A DNA stretch of 64,000 nucleotides from Rhodophyticola porphyridii (GCF_003688285.1 NZ_RCNT01000008.1:62001-126000), one strand, 5' to 3'; shown: positions 52,010 through 61,416, counted from the stretch's first letter. Translations and numbers: made by a program. The notes: generated by a model from the letters alone, not told the origin.

Positions 52010-53620
52010 CTATTGGTCGTCCGAGGCCATCGCCGTTTGGGCCGCCAGATGACGTTTCATCCAGCGATCCAGAGCCTCGATCTCGCCTGGCGACAGCCGC
52101 AAGCCCAGCTTTGACCGGCGCCACACCACATCGGCCGCGCGGCGGGCATATTCCTTCTCGATCAGCCAGATGACTTCCCGCTCGGTGAGTGTCGCGCCGA
52201 AATCCTGGCCCAGATCCTCGATCCTTTGCGCATCGCCCAGAACATCCCAGGCCTCGGTGCCATAGGCTTTCACCAGACGGCGCGCCCATGCAGCGCTCAG
52301 ATAGGGGTGTTCGGCCTGCAACCGGCTGATCAGGGCGGCCACGCCATCCACCGGGAAATCGCCGCCGGGCAGCGGCACGCCCGCAGTCCATGCCCCCGGA
52401 AGCCCGGGAAAGAACGGCGCGATTTTTTCCATCGCGCCTTCGGCCAGACGGCGATAGGTTGTGATCTTGCCGCCGAAGATGTTGAGAACGGGCGCACCGC
52501 CCTCCGAATGTACCTTGAGCGTGTAATCCCGCGTCGCCGCCGTGGCGGAAGACGCCCCGTCATCATAAAGCGGGCGCACACCGGAATAGGTCCAGACGAT
52601 ATCATCAAGGCCGATATTGCGTTTCAGATACTGATTGACGAAATCGACCAGATAGCGCTGCTCTTCCTCGGTGCAGACGGGCGGGTTTGACGGGTTGTCA
52701 TGATCCTGATCCGTTGTCCCGATCAGGGTGAAGTCGCTCTCGTAGGGGATTGCGAAAATGATCCGCCCATCGGTTCCCTGAAAGAAGTAGCATTTGTCAT
52801 GATCGAACAGCTGGCGCGTCACGATATGCGACCCGCGGACCAGCCTCACATCCTCCCGGGAGTTGAGGCGGAGCGTGCCGTGGATGACCTCGCCCGCCCA
52901 TGGGCCGCTCGCATTGATGAGAACCCGGGCCTCAATGATACTCGTGACCCCGGTTTCCGTATCCTCGACCGTAACCTGCCAGATCGCGCCCTCACGGCTT
53001 GCGGACAGGACCTTGCGGCGGCTGAGGATCCGCGCGCCGCGCGCCTCCGCGTCACGGGCATTCAGAACCACGAGCCGGGCGTCTTCGACCCAGCAATCGG
53101 AATACTCGAAGGCGCGTTCGAACTTGTCCTCAAGCGGAGCACCCTCAGGCGCCGTGCGCAGGTCGAGCGTTTTGGTCGCGGGCAGGATCTTGCGCCCGCC
53201 CAGGCTGTCGTAAAGAAACAGGCCCAACCGGATCAGCCAGGCTGGCCTGCGCCCTTTCATCCAGGGCATCGTCAGACCGAGGAGTTTGGAGGTCGGCGTG
53301 TCCGCCTCAAACCTCATGTCGCGGTGATAGGGCAGCACGAAGCGCATCGGCCAGCTGATATGGGGCATGGCGCGCAACAACGTCTCCCGCTCGATCAGCG
53401 CCTCGCGCACAAGCCTGACTTCGAAATACTCCAGATAGCGCAACCCGCCATGAAACAGCTTCGTCGAAGCACTGGAGGTTGCCGAGGCAAGATCGTTCAT
53501 TTCGACCAGCACCACATCAAGGTCCCGGCCGGCCGCGTCCCGCGCGATGCCACAGCCATTGATGCCGCCGCCAATGATCAGAAGGTCGTGAATATGCTTT
53601 GTGGTCGGTGTTGCGTCCAC
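52010..53620 (-). CDS. glpD: Glycerol-3-phosphate dehydrogenase (aerobic, FAD)
   Basis: A 536-residue membrane-associated flavoprotein that oxidises sn-glycerol 3-phosphate to dihydroxyacetone phosphate and feeds electrons to quinone. FAD fold: DLLIIGGGINGCGIARDAAGRDL; then SSASTKLFHGGLRYLEYFEVRLV, GTTDQDHDNPSNPP, and the C-terminal helical domain. The GTG at 53620 has GGAGAGG five bases upstream and gives the normal short N-terminus; an ATG at 53668 is possible but has a poor ribosome site. Divergent from a GlpR-type repressor. The transporter and kinase genes (glpK, glpT, ugp) are not in the window. Confidence 0.95.
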   Translation of the reverse strand: MDATPTTKHIHDLLIIGGGINGCGIARDAAGRDLDVVLVEMNDLASATSSASTKLFHGGLRYLEYFEVRLVREALIERETLLRAMPHISWPMRFVLPYHRDMRFEADTPTSKLLGLTMPWMKGRRPAWLIRLGLFLYDSLGGRKILPATKTLDLRTAPEGAPLEDKFERAFEYSDCWVEDARLVVLNARDAEARGARILSRRKVLSASREGAIWQVTVEDTETGVTSIIEARVLINASGPWAGEVIHGTLRLNSREDVRLVRGSHIVTRQLFDHDKCYFFQGTDGRIIFAIPYESDFTLIGTTDQDHDNPSNPPVCTEEEQRYLVDFVNQYLKRNIGLDDIVWTYSGVRPLYDDGASSATAATRDYTLKVHSEGGAPVLNIFGGKITTYRRLAEGAMEKIAPFFPGLPGAWTAGVPLPGGDFPVDGVAALISRLQAEHPYLSAAWARRLVKAYGTEAWDVLGDAQRIEDLGQDFGATLTEREVIWLIEKEYARRAADVVWRRSKLGLRLSPGEIEALDRWMKRHLAAQTAMASDDQ

Positions 53621-53682
53621 GGATGCCTCTCCTGCGCCAGCGCGCTGATGTCCTTGAGATCCGCACATGTTCTGCGCCTTTA

Positions 53683-53720
53683 CGAATAAAAAGGAAAGTC
53701 AGAATTTTCTTTTTTGTTCG
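53683..53720. promoter_or_regulatory. Near-palindromic AT-rich site in the glpD-glpR promoter
   Basis: CGAATAAAAAGGAAA (53683-53697) is nearly the reverse complement of TTTTCTTTTTTGTTCG (53705-53720). The outer ends CGAA and TTCG recall GlpR/DeoR sites. It sits just upstream of glpD. Probable operator for the adjacent repressor. Confidence 0.5.
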
Positions 53721-53907
53721 ATATGGGTTCGCTATCAAGCTGGCCAAGGGGGTGTCTGGCCTCCTGGCAACAGAGACCGGCGGACGCCTGACATCGTGAA
53801 AAGGAAGCCCCGAAGATGGACATGGAAAACTGTCGGAGCGTGCCGATACGGCGCTCCCCTTCGCGAAGCCTCGGACACTCCCCCGCCTTGACCTTCGAGG
53901 ACATATT

Positions 53908-54669
53908 ATGACGCTTAGCTTTCGGCAGGTCGAAATCCTCGAAATCGCCAAACGCGACGGGAAGGTCACGGTCGATAGCCTGGCCCGGCATTTCGGGGTC
54001 ACGCTTCAGACCATACGTCGCGACCTGACGGAACTGGGCAACGCAGGCCAGCTTGACCGTGTTCACGGCGGGGCGATCATTTCTTCCGGTACCACCAATG
54101 TCGCCTATGAAGAACGCCGCTCCCTTCATTCGGAGGAGAAGGCGCGGATTGCGAGGCTCTGTGCCACCGCAATTCCCGATGACTGCTCCGTTTTCCTGAA
54201 TATCGGCACCAGTACGGAGGCGGTTGCGAGCGAGTTGCTGCACCATCGAAATCTCATGGTGGTGACCAACAACATCAATGTCGCGCACATTCTGGTCGCC
54301 GCGGAGCAGTGCGAGGTGATCCTTACAGGCGGCAATCTCGGGCGTTCCGATGGCGGGCTCCTGGGGCCGCTCACGATGGACGCGGTGCGGCGGTTCAAGG
54401 TCGATTATGCGGTGATCGGATGTTCGGCCCTCGATCAGGAGGGTGACCTGCTGGATTTCGATATTCAGGAAGTGGGCGTGAGCCAGGCCATCATCGCCCA
54501 GGCGCGACAGTCATTCCTTGTCGCGGATCACTGGAAGTTCCAACGGACGGCGCCCGTGCGGATCGCCTCTCTCGCGGATCTGGATGCGTTTTTCACCGAT
54601 CATCCGCTACCGGGTCAACTTGCTGAGAAATGCCGCGACTGGGGTGTCGAGGTTCACGTGACCGGTTGA
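53908..54669 (+). CDS. glpR: DeoR/GlpR family transcriptional regulator
   Basis: A 253-residue repressor. The N-terminal HTH is RQVEILEIAKRDGKVTVDSLARHFGVTLQTIRRDL; the sugar-phosphate sensing domain (DeoRC) shows FLNIGTSTEAVASELL, NNINVAHIL and LTGGNLGRSDGGLLGP. GAGGACATATT precedes the ATG. Being divergent from glpD, it probably represses it until glycerol 3-phosphate binds, as in E. coli GlpR. Confidence 0.93.
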   Translation: MTLSFRQVEILEIAKRDGKVTVDSLARHFGVTLQTIRRDLTELGNAGQLDRVHGGAIISSGTTNVAYEERRSLHSEEKARIARLCATAIPDDCSVFLNIGTSTEAVASELLHHRNLMVVTNNINVAHILVAAEQCEVILTGGNLGRSDGGLLGPLTMDAVRRFKVDYAVIGCSALDQEGDLLDFDIQEVGVSQAIIAQARQSFLVADHWKFQRTAPVRIASLADLDAFFTDHPLPGQLAEKCRDWGVEVHVTG

Positions 54670-55037
54670 GATAGAGGCGGAGCGGTCGAACCGATATCCC
54701 GATTTCGCCGCCATATTTCAGGACTGCGAGACCAGCGGAGCCCTTCGGAACGAGCGGCAGCGGCTAAATCGCAGCATCCGAGCCATCCGGGTCGAAAGCG
54801 GTCGCACCATCCCCGTGCGTCGTCGGGTAAGCGGCGGCACTAGGGGTCCACGGCGACCGCGATCAACCGTATTTCAATCTTCCATGCGCAGTTGACGTCA
54901 TTCCGGCGCTGGCGGATCCGAAGGTCAGCCAAAGCGGGTTTGCATGGTTTTGCCGTCAGATCTCGGGAAGGGGTTTGTGAAGTTTTCCCAGAAAGCTGGG
55001 CAGTTATCCAAGGTGTATCCCGAACCTTTGACGGGAT
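54670..55037. other. Gene-free stretch before a transposase remnant
   Basis: About 370 bases with no reading frame that resembles a protein and no repeat I could confirm. Its place beside a transposase remnant suggests it may be partly derived from lost mobile or flanking genes, but I see no ends of an insertion sequence. Confidence 0.4.
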
Positions 55038-55331
55038 ACGAGAACGGCGAAGCGCAGAAAGTTTACAGACCAGTTTAAAGCCAGGGTGGTGTTGAAAGCG
55101 CTCAGGTGCGACAGGACGATCCAACAGATCGCGGCCAGGCATCAAGTTCATCCGAACGAGGTGAGCACAGGGAAGCGGCAGGCGGTTGAAGGCATGGATG
55201 AGGTCTTTGCCCATGGCGGCAAACCCGAAGACCCGATTGAGGCTGAGGTCAGGGAGCTGCATGCCAAGATCGGGAGATTGGCTATCGAGAACATTTTGTC
55301 CGAAGCCGAGGCGATGGCCTGCAGGTGCTGA
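55038..55331 (+). pseudogene. IS3-family transposase OrfA remnant
   Basis: About 98 codons in one frame read as the N-terminal HTH protein of an IS3-type element: KRRKFTDQFKARVVLKALR, TIQQIAARHQVHPNEVS and ELHAKIGRLAIEN. Where a start ATG would be expected there is ACG at 55038, with a stop nine bases upstream. The end is also damaged: after IEN the usual DFLSE reads I-LSE, with one residue lost, and translation stops 12 codons later. No OrfB or terminal inverted repeats are visible. A dead fragment. Confidence 0.8.
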
Positions 55332-55586
55332 TCAAACCTGAAAGCCCCGCTGTGATGCGCGGGCGCACATTGCAGGGTGTAGAGAGAGAGTTTGACGTCA
55401 GGCCCTTCCCCTCCGCTACCGGCAGCCGCATCTCTGTTTTTGCTCTGTGAACCGCGCGGAATGCCTGTAAGAACTCCGCAATGTACCTGGCCGTCTTCTG
55501 ACGTAGGATGCCCTGACGGAGCGATTTTCCATATGAGATCGTGACCCTGCGACCGATCGCCGGAAGACAACCCGGATAGCGACTTT
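55332..55586. other. Gene-free stretch after the transposase remnant
   Basis: 255 bases without a recognisable gene. No OrfB-like sequence of the insertion element could be read in either direction. Confidence 0.4.
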
Positions 55587-55931
55587 CTATACGGCTTCTC
55601 GGTCGCCTCTTGTCGTTGGGGAGGAGATGACAAGAAATCTGACATCGCTCGCGGCATCCTCATTTCGCGCCTGATGGATCTGGCCGGGCCGCACATTCAA
55701 CCCGTCCGACGGGCCGAGCCGCTCTGTGCGTCCGTCGACCTCGATCGTAAGTGTTCCATCGAGAACGAAGAACAATTGGTTCGCCTTGTCGTGAACATGC
55801 ATCACTTCCGCCGTGCCGGGCGGCATGCGTTCCTCAATCACGCTCAAGTCGTCTCCGTCCAGCAGACGCCAGCCGTCACAGACATCTGCCCATTTGTAGT
55901 GCGGAGCGTTTGAACGGTTCACAACAGCCAT
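55587..55931 (-). CDS. Small cupin domain protein
   Basis: A 114-residue single cupin. First motif with metal ligands MPPGTAEVMHVHDKANQLFFVLDG (HxH and a glutamine/glutamate), second motif GLNVRPGQIHQARNE with its histidine. Small cupins of this kind are metal-binding sensors or isomerase-like enzymes acting on sugars or acids. The ATG at 55931 was chosen; an in-frame extension of 12 codons is less likely. Lies alone between two scarred regions. Function unknown. Confidence 0.78.
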   Translation of the reverse strand: MAVVNRSNAPHYKWADVCDGWRLLDGDDLSVIEERMPPGTAEVMHVHDKANQLFFVLDGTLTIEVDGRTERLGPSDGLNVRPGQIHQARNEDAASDVRFLVISSPTTRGDREAV

Positions 55932-56253
55932 GGCGTCAGATTGCAGCATTCGCGCTCTCGTTTGCAATCTGATTTGGCCAATCGAACGAAGCCCTGACGC
56001 AGCCGCTGTGCAGGTGCCGTTCCGTGCTGCATCCTCATCGGAGCCACCGGCTCCGGGAGACCGGTTTCGGGCAAGTACGGGAAGAAGCTTTCGGCTTTGA
56101 TCTCGTGCGGGGCCACGTAAAAGTTCACGTCGATACCGCGCCCGATAGAGGGGACAGGATGAAGCGGAGCGGTGCGGCGTCGTGATCCGTCCCCTACTTG
56201 CGGGCTCCGTGCCATTGCGAAGCCCCGCCTTTCATGCTGTCGAGGGTCTGACG
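55932..56253. other. Intergenic region with an unrecognised protein-like frame
   Basis: A minus-strand frame (55919-56215) contains the protein-like stretch IDVNFYVAPHEIKAESFF, which may be the residue of a lost gene, but I do not recognise it and it lacks a good ribosome site. Otherwise nothing is seen. Confidence 0.35.
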
Positions 56254-57090
56254 TCAGGTCTTCTTGCGGTCATCCACAATGTTCATTCCCGCCAGTCCGC
56301 TCTGGCCGAGCGGTGTCGAGGCGAAGGGGCCGCCATGGCGCATCTGCGCCAGATCGTCGGTGTCGGCGGGCGGCGCCTCGGCAAGGATCCGTTCGGCAAA
56401 CCGCTCGGCATTGTCGCGCGGCCGGTAGCCGAGGTAGCTGGCCGCGCTGTTGTCCACCGGCGAGCGGTCGTTGTCGGACACCCCATAGACAATGCTGAAC
56501 CCGGTGGTCGGCGTGTCGATGGCGCGGGTGACAAGCTGGATTAGATCGTCATAGCTCAGCCATGTTCCGAGGGCGCGCGGGCTGGTGACTTGGGCACAGG
56601 ACAGGATGCGCAGGCAGACCGACTCGAGCTGCCGCTTTTCCCAGTACATCCGCCCTAGATCCTCGGCGAAGCATTTGGCGAGCCCGTAGAATGTATCGGG
56701 GCGGTGCGGCACGTCGATGCCGATGAATTCATTGCGTGGATACATGCCCACCGCATGGATCGAGCTGGCATAGACCACGCGTTTCAGACCCTGCCGGAAC
56801 GCCGCTTCCCAGACGTTGTAGGCACCCAGGAAATTCGGCCCAAGCATCTCTTCGAACGGCACCTCATCCACGATCGCCCCGAAATGCACGACCATATCCG
56901 CCCCGTCGAGCAGGGTGTGGACCGCATCATAATCGGCGATGTCGGCGCGAATGTAGCTTTCGCCGGGGTAAAGCATGCCGATATCCTCCGCGATATCGGA
57001 GGAGACCAGCGTCCCGGCCAGTCTCGTCAAGGGCTCCCTGAGGTAGGAGCCGAGGCGGCCTCCGGCGCCGGTCAGAACGATCTTTTTCAT
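56254..57090 (-). CDS. udh: NAD-dependent uronate dehydrogenase-like epimerase/dehydratase family protein
   Basis: A 278-residue extended SDR. NAD motif IVLTGAGGRLGSYL (GxxGxxG), the catalytic serine and YxxxK in YASSIHAVGMYP and DTFYGLAKCFAEDLGRMYWEK. The order of these blocks and the spacing of LRILSCAQV, TWLSYDDLIQLVTRAI and VYGVSDNDRSPVDNSAASYLGYRPRDNAERF follow uronate dehydrogenases, which oxidise glucuronate or galacturonate to aldaro-lactones. Its ATG overlaps the stop of an oxidase remnant (ATGA), so the original operon has lost its first gene. Confidence 0.85.
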   Translation of the reverse strand: MKKIVLTGAGGRLGSYLREPLTRLAGTLVSSDIAEDIGMLYPGESYIRADIADYDAVHTLLDGADMVVHFGAIVDEVPFEEMLGPNFLGAYNVWEAAFRQGLKRVVYASSIHAVGMYPRNEFIGIDVPHRPDTFYGLAKCFAEDLGRMYWEKRQLESVCLRILSCAQVTSPRALGTWLSYDDLIQLVTRAIDTPTTGFSIVYGVSDNDRSPVDNSAASYLGYRPRDNAERFAERILAEAPPADTDDLAQMRHGGPFASTPLGQSGLAGMNIVDDRKKT

Positions 57091-57296
57091 ATCACTGCCT
57101 TTTCAGCAAAGGGCGCACCCTGGAAGGTGCGGTCATGATGGAAGGGTGTCAGATCCCGGCTGCGGTGGCAGCCATCGGTCAGATACTCCGCCCTTGCCGC
57201 GGCCATTGTGGGCGGGTGTCGCAGACCATGGCCCGAGAAACCGCTGGCGGAAACGACGTTCGCCACCTCCTGATGCGTGCCGGGGATTGCGGTCGA
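57087..57296 (-). pseudogene. C-terminal stub of an FAD-dependent oxidoreductase (DAO type)
   Basis: About 66 codons read as the end of a glycine/D-amino-acid-oxidase-like flavoprotein: GTHQEVANVVSASGFSGHGLR, with the GFSGHG signature of the C-terminal FAD site, and DLTPFHHDRTFQGAPFAEKAVI before a TGA that overlaps the udh ATG. The upstream nine-tenths of the gene is missing; the stub is directly abutted by the end of the FkbM gene, which stops at its edge. A clear deletion scar. Confidence 0.8.
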
Positions 57297-57995
57297 TCAC
57301 GGGGCCGGCCCCTCCTCCTCCTCGTGCCAGACCCTTCGGAAGCCGAGCGTCTTGCCCCGCGACGTGCTCGGGTCATAGGTCATATGCATATCGGAGGCCC
57401 AATCGACGATCTTCTTGATGACGCGCGGGGCGTATTGCTTGGGGTGCAGTTCCAGCACCAGAAAGCGCAACGGGCATGTCCAGGGTTGGGCGAACAGATG
57501 CGCCTCGGCGCCTTCAACATCCATCATCACCACATGGGGCCGCTGCTTGCGGATCAGATCGGCGATTGGCACCAGCGGCACCTCGATCGTGTCTGCCCGA
57601 ACGTTTTTCCGGGCAAGGCGCGAACTGGTGAGGGCATCCCCCAGACGCAACCGAGCGGTCTGGCCCGGCTCCGCATGGCCGGTTACGGCGCCGTGCATCA
57701 GCGTGACGCCCTCCTGCCCGTTCAGGGCGAGATTTGCGCGGATCACATCCAGCATGCGGGGATTGGCCTCTACACTCAGCACGTTTTCCGCGCCGGCTCG
57801 CATCGCACAGATCGCGGTGACGAAGCCCATGCCGGCACCCAGCTCCAGCACCCGGAATCCGGGCCGGATGCAGCGCCGCGCGGCATTGCCCTCATCGAAT
57901 TCATACGTGCCGTTTTCGAGTTTTTCGACAAGGCCGGGCTTGGCCAGATCAGACGGCAGGCTGAGTTTCACGCCGTGGACGGTGAAGTTGGGCAT
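57297..57995 (-). CDS. FkbM family methyltransferase
   Basis: A 232-residue SAM-dependent methyltransferase. SAM-binding motif I FRVLELGAGMGFVTAICAM, acidic motif II NVLSVEANPRMLDVIRANLALNG, and the FkbM hallmark VVMMDVEGAEAHLF. The C-terminal RFLVLELHPKQYAP is typical. The ATG at 57995 is preceded by GAAAGG; a GTG three codons upstream is also possible. The C-terminus ends with an acidic EEEEGPAP at the junction with an oxidase stub, so its last residues may be a product of the deletion. Target unknown; often sugars or small metabolites. Confidence 0.82.
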   Translation of the reverse strand: MPNFTVHGVKLSLPSDLAKPGLVEKLENGTYEFDEGNAARRCIRPGFRVLELGAGMGFVTAICAMRAGAENVLSVEANPRMLDVIRANLALNGQEGVTLMHGAVTGHAEPGQTARLRLGDALTSSRLARKNVRADTIEVPLVPIADLIRKQRPHVVMMDVEGAEAHLFAQPWTCPLRFLVLELHPKQYAPRVIKKIVDWASDMHMTYDPSTSRGKTLGFRRVWHEEEEGPAP

Positions 57996-58043
57996 CGGCG
58001 GCACGGCCTTTCTTGCAGCGACATCGGGGGTGTCAGGGCCGGG

Positions 58044-59072
58044 CTATTGCGACGGCTCGACGCCAAGGGGAAATGCCCCGGTCGAGATCAGTGTCTTGCC
58101 CGCGCTCATATCGGCGGCATAGGCGGCGGGGGCCGTCGCCGCCTCGGCCAGGTCGATGATATGGGCCACATGGCTTTGCGCGGCCCCGTCCTGCAACGCT
58201 TTGACGACCTGACGCATGATCAGCATCTTCTGCGGCAGGGATTTCCGGGCGATCCATTTCGATACCCAGAAGCCGCGCACCACGATTTCCCTGAAGAGCA
58301 ACGTTCCCGGGTTGATCTGCGAGGCCGCGCCCTCAAGCGCGCCGTAGACCAGCACTTCGCCGCGCGGCCTCAGCGCCTCGACCAGCCGGCCTGTCATCAC
58401 CCCGCCGATCGCGTCCAGCGCAAGGCGGCAGCCGGTGGTCTTGCAGGCGGCGGCCAGTTCCGCGTCGAAATCGGCATCCGTCTGATCCAGAACATAGGTC
58501 GCGCCCTCGGCCTTCAGCCGCTCGACCTGCTGCGCGCCGCGCACCACGTTGATCACATCGACGCCCTGCGCCTCGCCCAACCGGCGGATCATCGCGCCCA
58601 GCGCCCCGCCGGCGGCGGTGCTGATCAGCGCCCTGTGCCCGTCCTGTTTGGCGATCTGCAGAAACGCCACGGCGGTCAACGGATTGACAACCCCCATCGC
58701 CGCCAGCCCCAGAGGCAGATCGGCAGGCAGCGGCAGACACAGCCCCGCCTGCGTCACCATGTATTCGGCCCAGCAGCCTTGCGTATCGGCGGTGCAGGAA
58801 ACCGGTTTGTCGAGCACATAGCGCCCCATGATGCCGGGCCCGGCGGCTACGACCTGCCCGCTTCCTTCCAGCCCGGGGATCAGCGGATAGGGCCAGGCCA
58901 GACCGTACTCACCGTCAAGGAAATGCAGATCAGAGGGATTGATCGGCGAGGCGGCGAGTTTGACCAGAACCTCGCCCGGGCCGGGTTTGGGCACGGACAC
59001 CTCGCGCAGTTCCAGCGCGGCGCGGGGCGCGGTCAACACAAGGGCTTGCATGGTCTCGGGCAGATCTGGCAT
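58044..59072 (-). CDS. Zinc-binding-type alcohol dehydrogenase / quinone oxidoreductase family protein
   Basis: A 342-residue MDR-superfamily enzyme. GroES-like N-terminus with [27 protein letters not shown], a Rossmann domain with [33 protein letters not shown], and no clear catalytic zinc ligands, so it is like the quinone-oxidoreductase branch. The glycine loop reads A-A-G-G-A-L-G. The ATG at 59072 follows GAGGAGCC; an in-frame start 33 codons upstream was rejected. NADPH-dependent reduction of a quinone, enone or similar electrophile is likely. It is divergent from pth. Confidence 0.85.
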   Translation of the reverse strand: MPDLPETMQALVLTAPRAALELREVSVPKPGPGEVLVKLAASPINPSDLHFLDGEYGLAWPYPLIPGLEGSGQVVAAGPGIMGRYVLDKPVSCTADTQGCWAEYMVTQAGLCLPLPADLPLGLAAMGVVNPLTAVAFLQIAKQDGHRALISTAAGGALGAMIRRLGEAQGVDVINVVRGAQQVERLKAEGATYVLDQTDADFDAELAAACKTTGCRLALDAIGGVMTGRLVEALRPRGEVLVYGALEGAASQINPGTLLFREIVVRGFWVSKWIARKSLPQKMLIMRQVVKALQDGAAQSHVAHIIDLAEAATAPAAYAADMSAGKTLISTGAFPLGVEPSQ

Positions 59073-59191
59073 CGGCGGCTCCTCGTGTTTCTGGCCCGAT
59101 CCTGACACGCGCCGCGCCAGCATTCCAGCTTGGCAAATGGCGCAGGGGCTGGCATCACCACCCCCAATCACCAGTTCGGGAGCATTATGCG

Positions 59192-59932
59192 ATGCGCCTT
59201 TTTGTCGGGCTTGGCAATCCGGGCGGCAAATACGCCGGGAACCGCCATAATATCGGCTACATGGCTCTGGACAAGATCGCGGCAGATCATGACTTCGGCC
59301 CGTGGCGATCCAAGTTTCAGGGCGTGATCGCCGAAGGCCGTCTTGGCGGCGAGAAGGTTCTGGCGCTGAAGCCGGAGACCTTCATGAACCTGTCCGGCCA
59401 GTCGGTCGGTGAGGCCATGCGGTTCTACAAGCTCGAACCCGCCGATGTGACAGTATTCTACGACGAGTTGGATCTGGCCCCCGGCAAGTTGCGCGTCAAG
59501 ACCGGCGGCGGGCTGGCCGGGCATAACGGGTTGCGGTCGATCAATGCCCATATCGGCGCCGACTTCACCCGCGTGCGCATGGGCATAGGGCATCCCGGAC
59601 ACAAGGACCGTGTTTCGGGTTACGTCCTGTCGGATTTCGCAAAGGCGGATCAGGAGTGGCTGGCCGACCTGCTGCAAGGTGTCAGCGATGGCGCAGGCGA
59701 GTTGGCCGCCGGGGACCCGGGCAAGTTCATGAATGCCGTGGCCTTGCGCACTGCCCCGCCCAGATCGTCCAAAACGGACGCCAAATCGCGGCCGGCCACG
59801 GCCCCATCGGCACCCGCGCCCGCCCCCACACCCAAACCCCCGGCCAAGTCCGGGCCCGACACCGCCCCCCGCACCGAAGCGGAGCCGGATAGCCGCACCC
59901 CCCTGCAAAAACTGATGGACCGGTTCAGATGA
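59192..59932 (+). CDS. pth: Peptidyl-tRNA hydrolase
   Basis: A 246-residue Pth that recycles peptidyl-tRNA by cleaving the ester bond. Catalytic and signature residues: [24 protein letters not shown] (His of NRHNIG), [44 protein letters not shown]. The enzyme core ends near residue 185; an extra tail of about 60 residues is rich in Ala, Pro and Lys ([17 protein letters not shown]), longer than the usual 190-residue protein. Its stop overlaps the next ATG as ATGA. Confidence 0.96.
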   Translation: MRLFVGLGNPGGKYAGNRHNIGYMALDKIAADHDFGPWRSKFQGVIAEGRLGGEKVLALKPETFMNLSGQSVGEAMRFYKLEPADVTVFYDELDLAPGKLRVKTGGGLAGHNGLRSINAHIGADFTRVRMGIGHPGHKDRVSGYVLSDFAKADQEWLADLLQGVSDGAGELAAGDPGKFMNAVALRTAPPRSSKTDAKSRPATAPSAPAPAPTPKPPAKSGPDTAPRTEAEPDSRTPLQKLMDRFR

Positions 59933-60960
59933 ACGAGCGATTGCGAGAGGCCTTTCTCGGCCAGGCGAAAAGCTGCGCCATCCTTGGCTCGCCCTTCATG
60001 GAGCGGCTGATGACCCTGATGGCCAAACGGCTGGCGCCGGGCAGTGCGGTGGCCGATCGCCTGCTTGAGTGGCCTGGCGACCTGACGTCTGCGGGGCAGT
60101 CCGTCCCGCTCAGAACAGCCGGCAGCCTGCACGGGCTGGTGCTGGATGGCGGGGATGAGGGCCTCGCACGGGTCTATCCCCCGAACGAGGCCAGCGACGA
60201 CGCGCTTTGGGGCGAGATCACCCGGGCGTTCCGCGAGCACGAGACACGGCTGATGAGCTGGCTGGATCTGCCGCCGCAAACCAACGAAGTACGCCGCAGC
60301 GTCGCCCTGATCCCCGCAGCTTTGCATCTGACCGGACAGTTCGGCCTGCCGCTGACGCTGTCGGAGCTGGGTGCGAGCGCGGGCCTGAACCTCGCCTTCG
60401 ACCGCTTCGCGCTGGAGACAGGGGCGGGGCCGCGCGGCGCGGCGGGCAGCCCGGTGACGCTGACACCGGAGTGGACGGGCGCGACCCCGCCGGACCTTCC
60501 GCTCCGCATCGCGGAACGCGCCGGCGTCGATCTGCACCCGCTGGACCCCGGTCAGCCCGATCAGGCCCTGCGGCTTCTGGCCTATCTGTGGCCGGATCAG
60601 CCCGACCGGCTGCGCCTGACCCGGCTTGCAATGGATCTGGCCACGACACGGCCCGAGCCCGGCGACGCCGCGGCATGGCTGCACCGCAGGTTGGCGACAC
60701 CCCGCCCCGGAACCACCCATCTGATCTATCACACGGTCGCGTGGCAGTATTTCCCGCCCGAAACGCAGAAGACCTGCACAAGAGCCATCGAGGAGGCGGG
60801 TGCCCGCGCCACGGAAGACGCGCCTGTCGCCCATTTCTCGATGGAGGCGGACGGACGCGGGCGCGGGGCGGCGATGACCCTGCGCATCTGGCCCGACGGC
60901 ACCGAGATTGACGCCGGGCGCGTGGATTTTCACGGCAGATGGATCGACTGGCGCCTGTAG
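59929..60960 (+). CDS. DUF2332 domain protein
   Basis: A 343-residue protein of unknown function. The DUF2332 pattern is clear: [56 protein letters not shown] and [16 protein letters not shown]. The methyltransferase-like [10 protein letters not shown] loop has been noted for this family. It overlaps pth by four bases and is likely cotranscribed. No function is claimed. Confidence 0.85.
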   Translation: MNERLREAFLGQAKSCAILGSPFMERLMTLMAKRLAPGSAVADRLLEWPGDLTSAGQSVPLRTAGSLHGLVLDGGDEGLARVYPPNEASDDALWGEITRAFREHETRLMSWLDLPPQTNEVRRSVALIPAALHLTGQFGLPLTLSELGASAGLNLAFDRFALETGAGPRGAAGSPVTLTPEWTGATPPDLPLRIAERAGVDLHPLDPGQPDQALRLLAYLWPDQPDRLRLTRLAMDLATTRPEPGDAAAWLHRRLATPRPGTTHLIYHTVAWQYFPPETQKTCTRAIEEAGARATEDAPVAHFSMEADGRGRGAAMTLRIWPDGTEIDAGRVDFHGRWIDWRL

Positions 60961-61029
60961 CATATAATCTTTGCATTCGATAAGACCTGCCCTAGGTGTA
61001 GGAAAAACGGAACGGCAAGGGGCGACGCT

Positions 61030-61416
61030 ATGGGATTAGAGATGGCACCATCGGTGAATGTACTGGGCGGCGAGCTGCAAAGCTGTTCGCAGGATCCGGT
61101 GACCGGGTTTTTCCGGAATGGCTGCTGCGACACCGGGCCCACCGATCAGGGGTCACACACGATCTGCGCCGTGATGACCGCCGAGTTCCTCGCCTTCTCG
61201 AAATATGTGGGCAACGATCTGAGCACGCCGCGGCCCGAATACGGGTTTGCGGGGCTGAAACCGGGGGATCAGTGGTGCCTCTGCGCCTCCCGCTTCATGC
61301 AGGCTCATGAGGACGGCGTGGCCCCGCTGGTCAATCTGGCCGCCACCCATCACGCGGCTCTGGAAATCGTTCCGCTTTCGGTGCTCCAGCTTTACGATCT
61401 GAACCAGGAAGCGTAG
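61030..61416 (+). CDS. DUF2237 family protein
   Basis: A 128-residue protein: NVLGGELQSCSQDPVTGFFRNGCCDTGPTDQGSHTICAVMTAEFL, then GDQWCLCASRFMQAHEDGVAPLV. The conserved cysteines (CCDTGPTD, WCLCASR) and the family length match DUF2237. Function unknown; a metal or redox site is suggested by the cysteines. AAGGGGCGACGCT precedes the ATG. Its TAG is immediately next to the convergent stop of the LuxR-type gene (TAGCTA). Confidence 0.88.
   Translation: MGLEMAPSVNVLGGELQSCSQDPVTGFFRNGCCDTGPTDQGSHTICAVMTAEFLAFSKYVGNDLSTPRPEYGFAGLKPGDQWCLCASRFMQAHEDGVAPLVNLAATHHAALEIVPLSVLQLYDLNQEA

Noticed and set aside
55393-56258. TGACGTCAGG repeated at 55393-55402 and 56249-56258 as possible insertion ends or target duplication
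   Set aside because: Ten bases, with an inner palindrome TGACGTCA, is too short to exclude chance, and the flanks do not match transposon ends.
56172-56544. Plus-strand frames overlapping udh
   Set aside because: Arg/Pro/Ser-rich shadow translations typical of the opposite strand of a high-G+C gene.
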